Origin: Proteiniphilum saccharofermentans
GTDB lineage: Bacteria > Bacteroidota > Bacteroidia > Bacteroidales > Dysgonomonadaceae
Assembly: GCF_900095135.1 (NCBI RefSeq)
Contig: NZ_LT605205.1
Coordinates: 372,001 to 436,000 of the forward strand
Direction: 5' to 3'
Length of the DNA: 64,000 nt
In this document: one piece after another, positions 43,055 through 52,181 of the stretch
Layout: the number at the start of each line of letters is the position of its first letter
Position numbering within the stretch: the first letter of the stretch is position 1
Made by a program: the position numbers and the translations under genes
The notes under the pieces: generated by a model
What the model was told of the DNA's origin: nothing
Database searches by the model: none
What the model saw: the letters and a program-made list of their open reading frames with translations, nothing else

Positions 43055-44269
43055 TTACTTCACTGATTGTGTTTTGTGGATATTTGTAAAATTCGTGTTT
43101 ATGCAAGTTGAATCCATTTTAATATCCAATCCCGTATAATTGAGTTGAACGATTTTATTAAAGTGCGAATCATATACAGGAGCAAGAAGTTCTAATGCAA
43201 TATCAGCCTTATATGAACGAATATCATTCATGTAAATATTATACATATTTCCAGCCTTAAACCCTTGGCCATATTGTCCGTTTCCGTAGATCCGTATTAT
43301 CTTCCTTTTTCCACCTTTCGGATTATCGGAAATATTAGAGCAGAAAATATTATATATCCTTGTCCTTGAGGGAAGAATAATCAACACATGATGGTTTCCC
43401 GATGTATTAACATTACGACAAACAATATCATGCATATCTGCACCGTAAGAATAATCTGAATATCTTACAGGAAGTAGAGGAAAGATATATTTCTCATTAC
43501 TCCATCTAGATTCATCAAAAGCACCAAATACAATGGTGTCGTCTGATGTCTCACCAGTAATATTTTCAATCAGAATATTAGAGCCGCCCTGAATAATATC
43601 TATACCATCACCATTCTTTACAGTAGTTTTGAAATCAATTGTATGAATATGACCATTCTTACACCCATTCGTCACAACGATAGCCCAACTATGCGTTTTG
43701 GTTACTTTCAATCCGGAGATTTCAAAACCATCTACGTATGAAAGTAATATGGAAAAATTCCGCCATCCCCAAAAATCTCCTAACCATTGTTCTTTTATGC
43801 CTGTTTTGGGATTAATTCCTTCATAGAAAAAGTCTGCTCCTTCTACAGTTGCTCCATTCAGTCCTACAATACGGATATTTTGTGCAGGTAATAGTTTTTT
43901 TACATATCCATTAGGATTATTTTTATCTATCTCAAAATTGTCGGAACGAATAATATTGTCAAAAACATGATCCGCAAGTTTAATTTTACAGCCATCAATG
44001 ATCATTTTTGTATTGGAAGGGAGACAGATTGACTCTGAAATCAGGTATAATGGATTATCTTTAAATAGGATGATTCCGCCATTGCATTTTTTTAAAAAAT
44101 CAAGAGCATTCGATATTTTCTCCGAAATGTTACGGCCTTCAAAATCTTCGGGTTTTACGCAAATAGACTTGTTGTCCTTGTCGTATGGTAATAATTCCTC
44201 GGCATTCATTACTCCGATTTGAAAGAATAAAAACAATAAGGACAACGGATACATCAAAATAGATTTCAT
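43055..44269 (-). CDS. Right-handed beta-helix protein (pectate-lyase superfamily, GH28-like)
   Basis: This 404-residue exported protein (signal LLFLFFQIGVMNA) shows the repetitive N-I-x-I/V turns of parallel beta-helices: NIRIVGLNGATVEGADFF, GFEISGLKVTKTHSWAIVV, NILIENITG and TRIYNIFCSN. NGDGID (219-224) and SDDT (242-245) recall the Asp pairs of GH28 polygalacturonases, but the GHG and RIK motifs of true GH28 are not clear. It may cleave or bind pectic or other uronic chains. It stands between the M20 remnant and heparinase-fold protein A. Confidence 0.7.
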   Translation of the reverse strand: MKSILMYPLSLLFLFFQIGVMNAEELLPYDKDNKSICVKPEDFEGRNISEKISNALDFLKKCNGGIILFKDNPLYLISESICLPSNTKMIIDGCKIKLADHVFDNIIRSDNFEIDKNNPNGYVKKLLPAQNIRIVGLNGATVEGADFFYEGINPKTGIKEQWLGDFWGWRNFSILLSYVDGFEISGLKVTKTHSWAIVVTNGCKNGHIHTIDFKTTVKNGDGIDIIQGGSNILIENITGETSDDTIVFGAFDESRWSNEKYIFPLLPVRYSDYSYGADMHDIVCRNVNTSGNHHVLIILPSRTRIYNIFCSNISDNPKGGKRKIIRIYGNGQYGQGFKAGNMYNIYMNDIRSYKADIALELLAPVYDSHFNKIVQLNYTGLDIKMDSTCINTNFTNIHKTQSVK

Positions 44270-44344
44270 ATCTAACTAATATTATTGGTAGAGTAAATTC
44301 GTTAATCTCTTTTTTCGGGAACGCCCTTCTAAAATTTATAATCC

Positions 44345-44555
44345 GGTAGTATTCGCTTACAAAAATGGATAAATTAATAATGCGTAAAGGTTGAGTTCAC
44401 GCAGTTAAATTCTCAAAAAACGTTTTTTACAAGATATTATAGGGCTAGATAACCCATCAACCCTATGCTTGCTTCGATATATTTTTCGTTTATTTCCATT
44501 ACAGGGGAGGGTAGTATAGGATTTGTCCTGTCGGGATAACCTGTTCCCAGCAGAT
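44345..44555 (-). pseudogene. Duplicate end of an M20 amidohydrolase gene
   Basis: The last 39 codons plus about 85 bp of downstream DNA of the M20 gene at 61.5 kb recur here in diverged form. Reading on the minus strand, LLGTGY, RTNP, MEIN and IGLMGYLAL match LLGTGY, RTNP, MEIN and MGLMSYLTF, ending in TAA. The 3' flank (TGGATAAATTAATAATG, AAAGGTTGAGTTC, GCAGTTAAATTCTCAAAAAACGTT) is nearly the same in both places. The match begins right at the stop of the aldo/keto reductase, so the rest of the copy has been lost or replaced. Confidence 0.75.
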
Positions 44556-45575
44556 CTACGTCCAGTTACCGTCGCGATACTCCTCGTTCATCCATGGCAA
44601 ATTCTCATGATTAAAAAAAGGAGTTAATGCAAGTGTTATTTCCTTCTTTTCCTGGATATTCATAGGAGTAAATTCTCTAAGTGTTTTTAGGTTTGACTCC
44701 AATACTTTCATGTTGTCCATTCCTACTGTGATACCGTCAATATTTTCTAATGAGAGGGCGTAACGTATCAAATTCTCTGCATTTAGGCTTATACCTTCAA
44801 TAGTGTCCAACGGACGTATCACTTTCATGAGGATAGCTCCCATATTTTTCTCTTTGGCTTTCGGAACAACCTGTTCTATTCTGGTCGTACTTGTATCCAA
44901 CCCTTTCGGGTAATGATTCATAGCCACTATCATACAGTCAAAATTTCCTTTTTCGATCAAATCGGTCAATGCTAACGGATCAGCATGACCTGAAAAACCA
45001 ATAAAGCGAGTTACTTTCTCTTCCTTCATCCGATACAAAATATCAAGTAGCCCTCCTTTCTTAAGGATATTTTTATTGTCTTCAAGAGAGTTCACGGCAT
45101 GTATATTCAGAACATCCACGTGATCGGTTTGTAATCTCTTTAGACTGAGTTCTATACTTCTTAGTGCTTCATTCGGATCTCTTGGAAGGACTTTTGTGGA
45201 CAGGAATACTCTGTTCCTTTGATTTTTTAATACCCGGCCAACTCTTTCTTCACTTATAACTTTACCGTCACTACTGCTGTAATCGCTCGCCGTATCCCAA
45301 TAATATAAACCCTCATCCAAGGCTTTCTCCAGTAGGGCGATGGCCTCTTCCTCATTTTTATTATTACAGAAACGACTTCCTAACCCAAAAGCTAATCGAG
45401 GTACAATAACACCAGTTTTTCCTAAGACCGTGGTCGGTAATCCTTTTGCATCGAACTTTAGTTTTACATTTTTCTTTGTTACTTCTTTAGGAAACCCATC
45501 CACGTGTGACAAGGCTAAACCCGAAGCTGTTGTTAACGATGCTTTTAAAAATGATCTTCGCGATATTTTACCCAT
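44556..45575 (-). CDS. Tat-exported aldo/keto reductase
   Basis: This 339-residue protein has a twin-arginine signal (SRRSFLKAS, residues 5-13), then an AKR barrel with the catalytic tetrad D94 (WDTASDY), Y99, K128 (STKVL) and H159 (NIHAV). The C-terminal NAD(P)-site part is recognisable in GITVGMDN and LESNLK. AKRs reduce sugar or keto aldehydes with NAD(P)H, and export with a bound cofactor suggests a periplasmic redox role. It ends exactly where the M20 remnant starts, so its C-terminus may have been formed by the rearrangement. Between it and heparinase-fold protein B lie 213 bp. Confidence 0.87.
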   Translation of the reverse strand: MGKISRRSFLKASLTTASGLALSHVDGFPKEVTKKNVKLKFDAKGLPTTVLGKTGVIVPRLAFGLGSRFCNNKNEEEAIALLEKALDEGLYYWDTASDYSSSDGKVISEERVGRVLKNQRNRVFLSTKVLPRDPNEALRSIELSLKRLQTDHVDVLNIHAVNSLEDNKNILKKGGLLDILYRMKEEKVTRFIGFSGHADPLALTDLIEKGNFDCMIVAMNHYPKGLDTSTTRIEQVVPKAKEKNMGAILMKVIRPLDTIEGISLNAENLIRYALSLENIDGITVGMDNMKVLESNLKTLREFTPMNIQEKKEITLALTPFFNHENLPWMNEEYRDGNWT

Positions 45576-45685
45576 AATTTTGTTCTTTTATTTACTACTA
45601 TGAAATGCCTAATTTAAAGATAATTACTTAATATGCGAAATTTTATCATTTATTTATCTGTCGAGAGAGGTTTACTACATCAAGT

Positions 45686-45699
45686 TCAGTTATAACTGA
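45686..45699. promoter_or_regulatory. 14-bp perfect palindrome before the aldo/keto reductase
   Basis: TCAGTTATAACTGA in the 213-bp gap before the reductase gene. Half of it, TTCAGTTATAA, also occurs at 40090-40100 before the SusC gene, so it may be a shared operator of the locus. Confidence 0.35.
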
Positions 45700-45788
45700 G
45701 CTTATAGTTACCAGAAAATAAATTTAAGTTTTCACTTCTTCATGTACTTATTTTGCCGATGAATATGAATAAATAAAAGAGCATAGGA

Positions 45789-48536
45789 TTACTTTCTTGG
45801 AGTGATTTTATATGTCCCGGAGGTCATTTGGAAGTAAATTGTATTTTTATCAGGAAGTACTTCAACGTCAAAGTTGACACTACCAGGATCATTGGAGATA
45901 TTCCATAGTCCTTCTTTAAGCCCCATTATCACTACTTGCTGTGTAGGGTGGCCACATTCCGGCACTACCATGGGAAATGGACTGTCGGTTAACTCTGTCT
46001 CTTTATTGATCGCAAGCAGATAATCTTCAAAGGAGAGAAAATAGTTGTCGTTTGTTTCTGTACAACTGATATCAATTGGTTTTTGATCCCCTGCAACCAC
46101 TTGAAATGAAGCAAGGAAGTGATCAGATTTTTGTGGTTTGAGAGGTGATACCATAAAACGATGCCCATTCGTTTCCGGAAGATTTCTAGTCATTTCTCTG
46201 CTGGGAATTTCATATTTTGTGCCAAAAGAGCTATTAGCATCTCTGCCGCTGAGGAGTTCTACTGAGTAGGTACCGCTTTTTGGAGTCAAAAGTTGTACGT
46301 AGGTTTTTCCTACCCTCTCTCTCATTCTGTTCTCTAGTACAAATCTCCCATTAGAGATTACAGGTTTTGTGTGACTGTTAATTTGCCAATATTTTTTAAA
46401 ATTCGGATTTGCTGTTATCATTTTATCCATTAGTACAATAAGGGCAGGTATGGTGTCATTCTCAAGATTGACAAAACAGAACTGCCTTGTATAATCTTCT
46501 ATCTTGTCAGAATATGCGTTCTTTAAATTTACTGAAAAATAACTGAACCGGGGTGTTTTGCTTGAAGGGCCGAAATCTGTTGAGATAACGGTTCCATTAT
46601 TGAACCAGGGGTCGTTCATTGCAACTTCCGGAGAGTCAGGATGTCGTTGGTTAAATCTTGTCCCTCCATCATTGGATGTGACCCTATTATCAAAAAACTC
46701 ATCCGGATCAACCGCCAGCATCATACTGTGAGAGATGGATCTTTTGTTGAAGTTCATGTCGTAAGGTGTACCGTAAAAACCGTACACCCCTAGGTCGGCA
46801 ACCTGAAATCCACGATAAAAGAGTTGTAACGATCCGGCATCGCTATGTTGATGATTCCCGAAATGGTATCCTCCTCCTTTGATCTCGGCTACCACATCAT
46901 CACTCTCCATCCCGATATTCCAGCCTGTTCTGGCTATCATCGATCCGAGTATAGGCCCAAAATCGATACTTAAGGGGAGATCTTTTAGGTTTTCGTCAGC
47001 TTTCAGGTCAGGATCGTTAAGCAATAAAAAGAGCATGGGATCGTTAATGGCTCCTCCCTGACGCATAAATTCTCCTTTCAGTTTAGAATCATTCGCGTAT
47101 GTATAAAAGAGAAATAGAGTTTCCGGGCTTTTCCAGTAGTAGAATTCTTCCGGTTTACCGGTATTAAATCCATCCCCATCGCGAAGCATTTGACCATTTG
47201 GAAGCCTCATATACAACCAATAATAAGGAAAACGTTTCAAATTCTTGTCAAAAACCTCCTTACCTGCCATCCTGTAAAAGAGCCATGCTGCATGAATATC
47301 CCACTGACTTCTGTATGCTCCGTAATTTACACCCTGGTTATGTCTTGGTGATTGGTATTGCCAGTTTCTCATGGGAACCAATTCCTCAAGTATACGGTAT
47401 GAACAATACTTATATGGCATAGGGGCCTCGTCGTATATGGCAATGCTCATTGCGAGTAAATCCCTATGTATTTGTGCTTCACTGCCGTGTCCGGTCAGCA
47501 CTGACTGTTTGAAAGGAGGCCATCCAATCTCCATTTCTTCCGCGAGCCGTATCAGGTTTTCGAATAATATTTTCCGGTCATTCGTACTCATTAATTCGTA
47601 ACACCAGTCATATACCAAAGAAGCACTGTATATTGCTCTCCCAATCTCCCGTGTAATATCCAGCAGATTTCCAAACTCAACCCTGGAGAGATATCCTGTC
47701 ATTAGCTTGATGGCTTCCTCCCCTATAACTTTGTCGTTTGTCATCAAATAGTAGAAAGCTTTATATCTGGCAGTAGTTTCCAGTTCTGGGTCGTAGGTTA
47801 TTTCTTTATTATATTCATATTCTATGTTATAAGGTGTAAGGGCTTTATTAGATAGTTTTTCCCAATATACTTTATTCTCGCCTTTATTGAGGCGCTCTTT
47901 TATGATATCCAGGGATTGATTGTTAAGCCAGAGACGAGGTCTGCCGGGAGGAGGTGTATATGGGGGAATGTAATCTGCCACACGATCTGGTATTGGAGGA
48001 GGAGTATAGCTCTGAATTTGGATATAGTCAAGCCTTACCCCCTTTGGAAGCCATAGTTTTAAACTTTGTTTGTCTCCTTTGAAATAAAATATGCCTAAAG
48101 TCTGTGTTCTCACATCCCAGGGTACGTAAATTACCCTTTGAGTAGGACGTTCATTATCAATTTGGATTCTTGTGTAGAGTGATTCAAATTTACTCGTTGC
48201 CTTCTTCATCAATTCAGCACCTTCACAATCTGTGAAGGTGTGGGTTCTCAGAATATAGCGTCCTTGCGGCAATGTAATTTCAAAGAAAAGATCAGGATCC
48301 GTTCTTTCTCCTTTAATTGCACTTGAAGCTTTTTCTTTAAGAGCTATACCCTTATATTGTGACAATCTATTATCATTTACAACCTCCATATATTGGGGAT
48401 TAATAATAGATGACTCTGCCTCAAATTTGACAGAAATACTTTTAGAGTTATCATCCTGCATAGTGCTTGAGTATGCAGCCATATAAAAACCAAAAATATT
48501 AAGAAAGAGCAAATAAAAGGATATTATAACTTTCAT
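45789..48536 (-). CDS. Heparinase II/III-fold protein B (putative polysaccharide lyase)
   Basis: This 915-residue exported paralogue of protein A has the same layout: signal peptide, N-terminal beta-sandwich (FEAESSIINPQYMEVV region), alpha-barrel opening PPGRPRLWLNNQSLD, SGH-type LTGHGSEAQIHRDLLAMSIAIYDE, QGVNYGAYRSQW with the active-site Tyr, and HFGNHQHSDAGSLQLFYRG with the histidines. Over the core the two proteins keep long identical blocks, for example GGGYHFGNHQH and FNKRSI-HSMML. Two copies may cut different linkages or act from different ends. It follows DoxX after 54 bp. Confidence 0.8.
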   Translation of the reverse strand: MKVIISFYLLFLNIFGFYMAAYSSTMQDDNSKSISVKFEAESSIINPQYMEVVNDNRLSQYKGIALKEKASSAIKGERTDPDLFFEITLPQGRYILRTHTFTDCEGAELMKKATSKFESLYTRIQIDNERPTQRVIYVPWDVRTQTLGIFYFKGDKQSLKLWLPKGVRLDYIQIQSYTPPPIPDRVADYIPPYTPPPGRPRLWLNNQSLDIIKERLNKGENKVYWEKLSNKALTPYNIEYEYNKEITYDPELETTARYKAFYYLMTNDKVIGEEAIKLMTGYLSRVEFGNLLDITREIGRAIYSASLVYDWCYELMSTNDRKILFENLIRLAEEMEIGWPPFKQSVLTGHGSEAQIHRDLLAMSIAIYDEAPMPYKYCSYRILEELVPMRNWQYQSPRHNQGVNYGAYRSQWDIHAAWLFYRMAGKEVFDKNLKRFPYYWLYMRLPNGQMLRDGDGFNTGKPEEFYYWKSPETLFLFYTYANDSKLKGEFMRQGGAINDPMLFLLLNDPDLKADENLKDLPLSIDFGPILGSMIARTGWNIGMESDDVVAEIKGGGYHFGNHQHSDAGSLQLFYRGFQVADLGVYGFYGTPYDMNFNKRSISHSMMLAVDPDEFFDNRVTSNDGGTRFNQRHPDSPEVAMNDPWFNNGTVISTDFGPSSKTPRFSYFSVNLKNAYSDKIEDYTRQFCFVNLENDTIPALIVLMDKMITANPNFKKYWQINSHTKPVISNGRFVLENRMRERVGKTYVQLLTPKSGTYSVELLSGRDANSSFGTKYEIPSREMTRNLPETNGHRFMVSPLKPQKSDHFLASFQVVAGDQKPIDISCTETNDNYFLSFEDYLLAINKETELTDSPFPMVVPECGHPTQQVVIMGLKEGLWNISNDPGSVNFDVEVLPDKNTIYFQMTSGTYKITPRK

Positions 48537-48590
48537 CTGATTTTTTTCTTATCGGGATTGCCCCGAAATCCAATATTCCGAACTATCTGA

Positions 48591-49106
48591 TCATGAAGGG
48601 TTATTGTCCGATTTATTTTTCTTGTTCAAGAAAATAAATCGATCTAGTCCCGTGATATGGCTTGAAGGGAATACCACCAAAATAAGAAGTGCAGCTATTT
48701 CAATCAAGTTCCTATTTACAATCCAATAATTGCCTTCAACATAGGCTTCAACCCCCAAGTCTGCAAAAGGAGGGTAAGAGAGATAATAAAAAGCCAAAAG
48801 AGCCATACCAAAAAATGAAGATAGTCTGCAGAATAGACCGACAAATAAACTTAATCCAATTAAGATTAATCCCCATTCATTCAAAGTATCGGCAATGTTT
48901 AATATTTGGTCTGATTGTGCGATCGATTTGAAAAAGGAAGAGAACGGTCCTACCGAGTTGAGCAAATAATTTTTGGCAGTCCAGCCCGGAGTATAGATTT
49001 TTACCAATCCCTCGTATAAAAAATGCCATCCAATAAGAACCCGTAGTATCGTTAATGCACTTATTTGCCAATTTGAATAATCTGACTTTATAGTGTTATG
49101 CTTCAT
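48591..49106 (-). CDS. DoxX family membrane protein
   Basis: This 171-residue protein has four hydrophobic helices and the DoxX/thiosulfate:quinone-oxidoreductase pattern ILRVLIGWHFLYEGLVKIY ... GLILIGLSLFVGLFCRL ... NRNLIEIAALL. DoxX-like proteins are often placed with periplasmic redox enzymes and may pass electrons to quinone. Here it lies 30 bp after a Tat-type oxidoreductase and before a heparinase-fold gene. That place makes it a candidate electron acceptor link for the exported oxidoreductases, though this is inference only. Confidence 0.85.
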   Translation of the reverse strand: MKHNTIKSDYSNWQISALTILRVLIGWHFLYEGLVKIYTPGWTAKNYLLNSVGPFSSFFKSIAQSDQILNIADTLNEWGLILIGLSLFVGLFCRLSSFFGMALLAFYYLSYPPFADLGVEAYVEGNYWIVNRNLIEIAALLILVVFPSSHITGLDRFIFLNKKNKSDNNPS

Positions 49107-49136
49107 TTTATTTAAATTTTATCAGTATGGAAATAA

Positions 49137-50675
49137 TTAGCCTATAATCGCTTTTTCATTTATGCTGTCCCATCTTACGGGTTTTTTATGCACATATGCC
49201 AGATTGGCCAGATTGAAAGTAACCGATTCCTCAAAACCTTTATCAATGTCGCAACTGGGTTTCCCATGCCCCCGAATAGCATCAATCCACTCTTTCACAT
49301 GCAGGAATGTAACATCGATTATTCTTCCGTCTATGAATGTGGGTCCATATCCGCCTTTAAAATAGGCTCTTGATGTTGCTGTCGAGACCGCATCGATATC
49401 CATTCTGGGCTCATAATAATAAAGAGGTTCCTCAGAGTCTATTTTTACGTCTTTAAACATTTCTGAATTACGATCCTTGGACATTCGAACAGCGCTGTCA
49501 ATATCTAAAGATGCTTCGGAACCTAAGATTCGGGATTGCCGGAAGTTTCCATTCTTTAGGGTAGCATCATATGTCATGGATAAGCCTTTTTCGGGATAAC
49601 TGAAGATGACATTGAGTACATCCGGCATATCCCCGTGAGTCTTATAGTAATATTGTCCACCCAGGGCTACCACTGATTCTGGTATTCCCAGGTCCAGCAC
49701 TTGATTCACACAATCATACCAATGTGCAAAGTCGTTTCCTGTAACACTGGTCCCATAATCACTGTAACGTTGCCAACTGAAGAAACGCTTAAGGTCAAAC
49801 TCATGCCATGGTGCGTTACATAAAAATTCCTCCCAGTTTATATTGCTCTCATTCCCGAGTTTATGATCGAAGGCATCATCCCTTATCCAGGCACCAAACA
49901 AAGTGTTTCTGTTGGTATAAGTTTCAACCTGTGTTATTTCGCCCAATAGGCCTTTTTGGACTAATTCACGTCCTACCTTATAACTCATCTGTTGCCTGTT
50001 TTGATGTCCTAGTTGAAAAACGACACCGGTTTGTTTTATAGTATCCCTTAGCTCGATGGCTTCTTCTATACTATGTGTCATAGGCTTTTCCAGGTAGACA
50101 TGCTTCCCGGCTTTGGCCGCAGCTATAGCAATAGGAGCATGTGAATGATCCGCTGTAGCTATTACAATTGCATCAATATTGTCGCTTTTTACCATGTCCC
50201 GGTAGGACTGGAATATTTCGGCGGCTTTTCGTTCCTGATTATTTCCTCCGAGAACATTATGCCGGGAGATTTCTACTCCCCGTTGGGTGTGGACATCAAA
50301 AACGTCACAAATACCCGTTATTTCAACATTCAGGTCTTCCTGTGCCATTACATCCCGTAGCCATTTTGAGGCTTCACCATTGGTCGTGTGTTGTTTTATT
50401 ATATCAGGATGGAGATATCCGAATTTCTGCAACAATTGCTCACCGCGCCAACCGTTTCCCACCAGTCCAATCCGGAGTTTATTTCCCTGATTGCCAGTCG
50501 GAGGTACTAGTTTTTCATAAGGTGCTTCAAGTCTGTCTATTTTTAATCTCTGGTTGTAATCAATACTTTTTTTCCTGATTTGTTTAGTGATATTATCTTT
50601 AAACCCAAAAGCAAAATATCCCAAAAAAGGGACTGTCGCCAGCCCTTTTAAAAAATCCCTCCTCAGTAGCTTCAT
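49137..50675 (-). CDS. Tat-exported Gfo/Idh/MocA-family oxidoreductase (long form)
   Basis: This 512-residue protein has a Tat-type signal (LRRDFLKGL), an unusually long spacer (about 25-65), then the Rossmann fold RIGLVGNGWRG (68-78), the EKPMTHS motif and a C-terminal half with RYSDYGTSVTGNDFAHWYDCVNQVLDLG. The spacer makes it longer than the usual 330-450 residues of this family. It should use NAD(P) on a sugar or uronide in the periplasm. It lies between the other Gfo/Idh gene (59 bp) and DoxX. Confidence 0.87.
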   Translation of the reverse strand: MKLLRRDFLKGLATVPFLGYFAFGFKDNITKQIRKKSIDYNQRLKIDRLEAPYEKLVPPTGNQGNKLRIGLVGNGWRGEQLLQKFGYLHPDIIKQHTTNGEASKWLRDVMAQEDLNVEITGICDVFDVHTQRGVEISRHNVLGGNNQERKAAEIFQSYRDMVKSDNIDAIVIATADHSHAPIAIAAAKAGKHVYLEKPMTHSIEEAIELRDTIKQTGVVFQLGHQNRQQMSYKVGRELVQKGLLGEITQVETYTNRNTLFGAWIRDDAFDHKLGNESNINWEEFLCNAPWHEFDLKRFFSWQRYSDYGTSVTGNDFAHWYDCVNQVLDLGIPESVVALGGQYYYKTHGDMPDVLNVIFSYPEKGLSMTYDATLKNGNFRQSRILGSEASLDIDSAVRMSKDRNSEMFKDVKIDSEEPLYYYEPRMDIDAVSTATSRAYFKGGYGPTFIDGRIIDVTFLHVKEWIDAIRGHGKPSCDIDKGFEESVTFNLANLAYVHKKPVRWDSINEKAIIG

Positions 50676-50734
50676 AGTTTGTTATTATAAAATAGGTTTA
50701 TATAATTTCTTCGGAAATATCTTTATTCACATTA

Positions 50735-52156
50735 TCACAGTTTCCAGGGTTTCCTGTATTCGTAGGATAAATATCTGTTTGCAATATCGGAATTTGTGAA
50801 TCGTTCATTTACTGCATCCCATTCAAGTCTTTCACGCGTCATCATGGCGATCGTCCCAAGGTGTGCCATTGTCGTGGATCTATGGCCTATTTCTAATGTA
50901 GCCCAAGGTTCTTCACGCGATTTTACACAATCCAGAAAATTCCGTATCAGGCTGAAGGCACTATTCTTATAACTCCCATCAATCAGAAGAGTATCATCTT
51001 TATCCAGAGAATAGTCTTCCTGATTTATCATGGGTTTCCACGTTTGGAACTGTCCGGCACTGGTAGGAGTGATCTTGTAGTCATTTTCTCCTGTGTGTAA
51101 TGTCCCTTTTGTTCCCCTTAATTCAAGGAATCCATGGGGGATAAAACTGGCGGAACTTGCTTCCAAAATGCTCAACGTAACCAGTACACCCGATCTGAAT
51201 TCATAGGTAACATGCATCGTATCGGGAATTGTACGGTCATCGTCGACAACATATTTACCTCCATGCGCACTGACGGCAATAGGAGCTTCTTCATTTATCA
51301 GCCATCGAAGCAGGTCTAAATAATGAACCCCGTTATTCGAGATCTGGTTGGCATAATCTTCCCACCAACGGAACATATACGGTGCTATATTATATTGATA
51401 TGGCCTGTAAGCTCTTGGTCCCAGCCACATATCCCAATCAAAATCTTTGGGTGGAGTTTCGGGTTGTAATCTCCCGATACCATTCGGATACATATTACTT
51501 ACATGACATGCTGAAGCAAAAGTTATTTTACCAATTTTCCCGGCAGGTATTTCTTTCGCCAATTTTTGAAAAGTAGGTGCTCCCCGTCTGTTGAGTCCAA
51601 CGCTTATTATTTGCCTGCTGCTTTTTCCCACTTCAACCATCCTGCGTCCTTCAGCAATTGTTTTCGACAAAGGTTTCTCAACAAACACATCTTTTCCGGC
51701 ATTGATGGCATCAATTGTTTGCAAAGCATGCCAGTGATCGGGTGTTGCAATACATACAGCATCGATACTTTTATCTTCTAACAATTGACGGTAATCCTTA
51801 AACTGTTTTACGCTTTTGGGAAAATTCTCACCCATCTTAGGAATCCTACTACCCATGTCTTTTTTATAACGGTCAATAACCGTTGAATAATCGCGAGTGA
51901 CATAAGGTTGGTACACATCACACAAGGCAGCCACTTCACAATCCGGTTGCTCCATAAATAAATGCAAAAGCTGTGTTCCACGATTGCCGACACCGATAAA
52001 ACCAACACGGACTCTATCATTTGCTCCGATAATCCTCTGTCTCGTGTCAATTATAGGGGCTTTCGGTGAAGCAATACCGGCTCCGGAAATCGATATTCCG
52101 GCTGCAACCATCGATGATTTTTTGAGGAAATCTCTACGCGTTGTTTTTTCTTTCAT
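50735..52156 (-). CDS. Tat-exported Gfo/Idh/MocA-family oxidoreductase
   Basis: This 473-residue protein starts with a twin-arginine motif (TTRRDFLKKS, residues 5-14) and hydrophobic AAGISISGAGIA. The Rossmann fold reads VGFIGVGNRG (51-60), then FVEKPLSKT with the active EKP, and NQISNNGVHYLDLLRWL in the C-terminal domain. Its fold and size match the exported sugar dehydrogenases of Bacteroidota glycan loci. Together with its neighbour it may form a pair, for example an oxidising and a reducing partner. Confidence 0.88.
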   Translation of the reverse strand: MKEKTTRRDFLKKSSMVAAGISISGAGIASPKAPIIDTRQRIIGANDRVRVGFIGVGNRGTQLLHLFMEQPDCEVAALCDVYQPYVTRDYSTVIDRYKKDMGSRIPKMGENFPKSVKQFKDYRQLLEDKSIDAVCIATPDHWHALQTIDAINAGKDVFVEKPLSKTIAEGRRMVEVGKSSRQIISVGLNRRGAPTFQKLAKEIPAGKIGKITFASACHVSNMYPNGIGRLQPETPPKDFDWDMWLGPRAYRPYQYNIAPYMFRWWEDYANQISNNGVHYLDLLRWLINEEAPIAVSAHGGKYVVDDDRTIPDTMHVTYEFRSGVLVTLSILEASSASFIPHGFLELRGTKGTLHTGENDYKITPTSAGQFQTWKPMINQEDYSLDKDDTLLIDGSYKNSAFSLIRNFLDCVKSREEPWATLEIGHRSTTMAHLGTIAMMTRERLEWDAVNERFTNSDIANRYLSYEYRKPWKL

Positions 52157-52181
52157 AACTTATTTTTTTATGTGTGATTAC

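Noticed and set aside
43055-44269. Firm call as GH28 polygalacturonase
   Set aside because: Only two Asp-containing motifs resemble GH28; GHG and RIK are not clear, so the general beta-helix name is kept.
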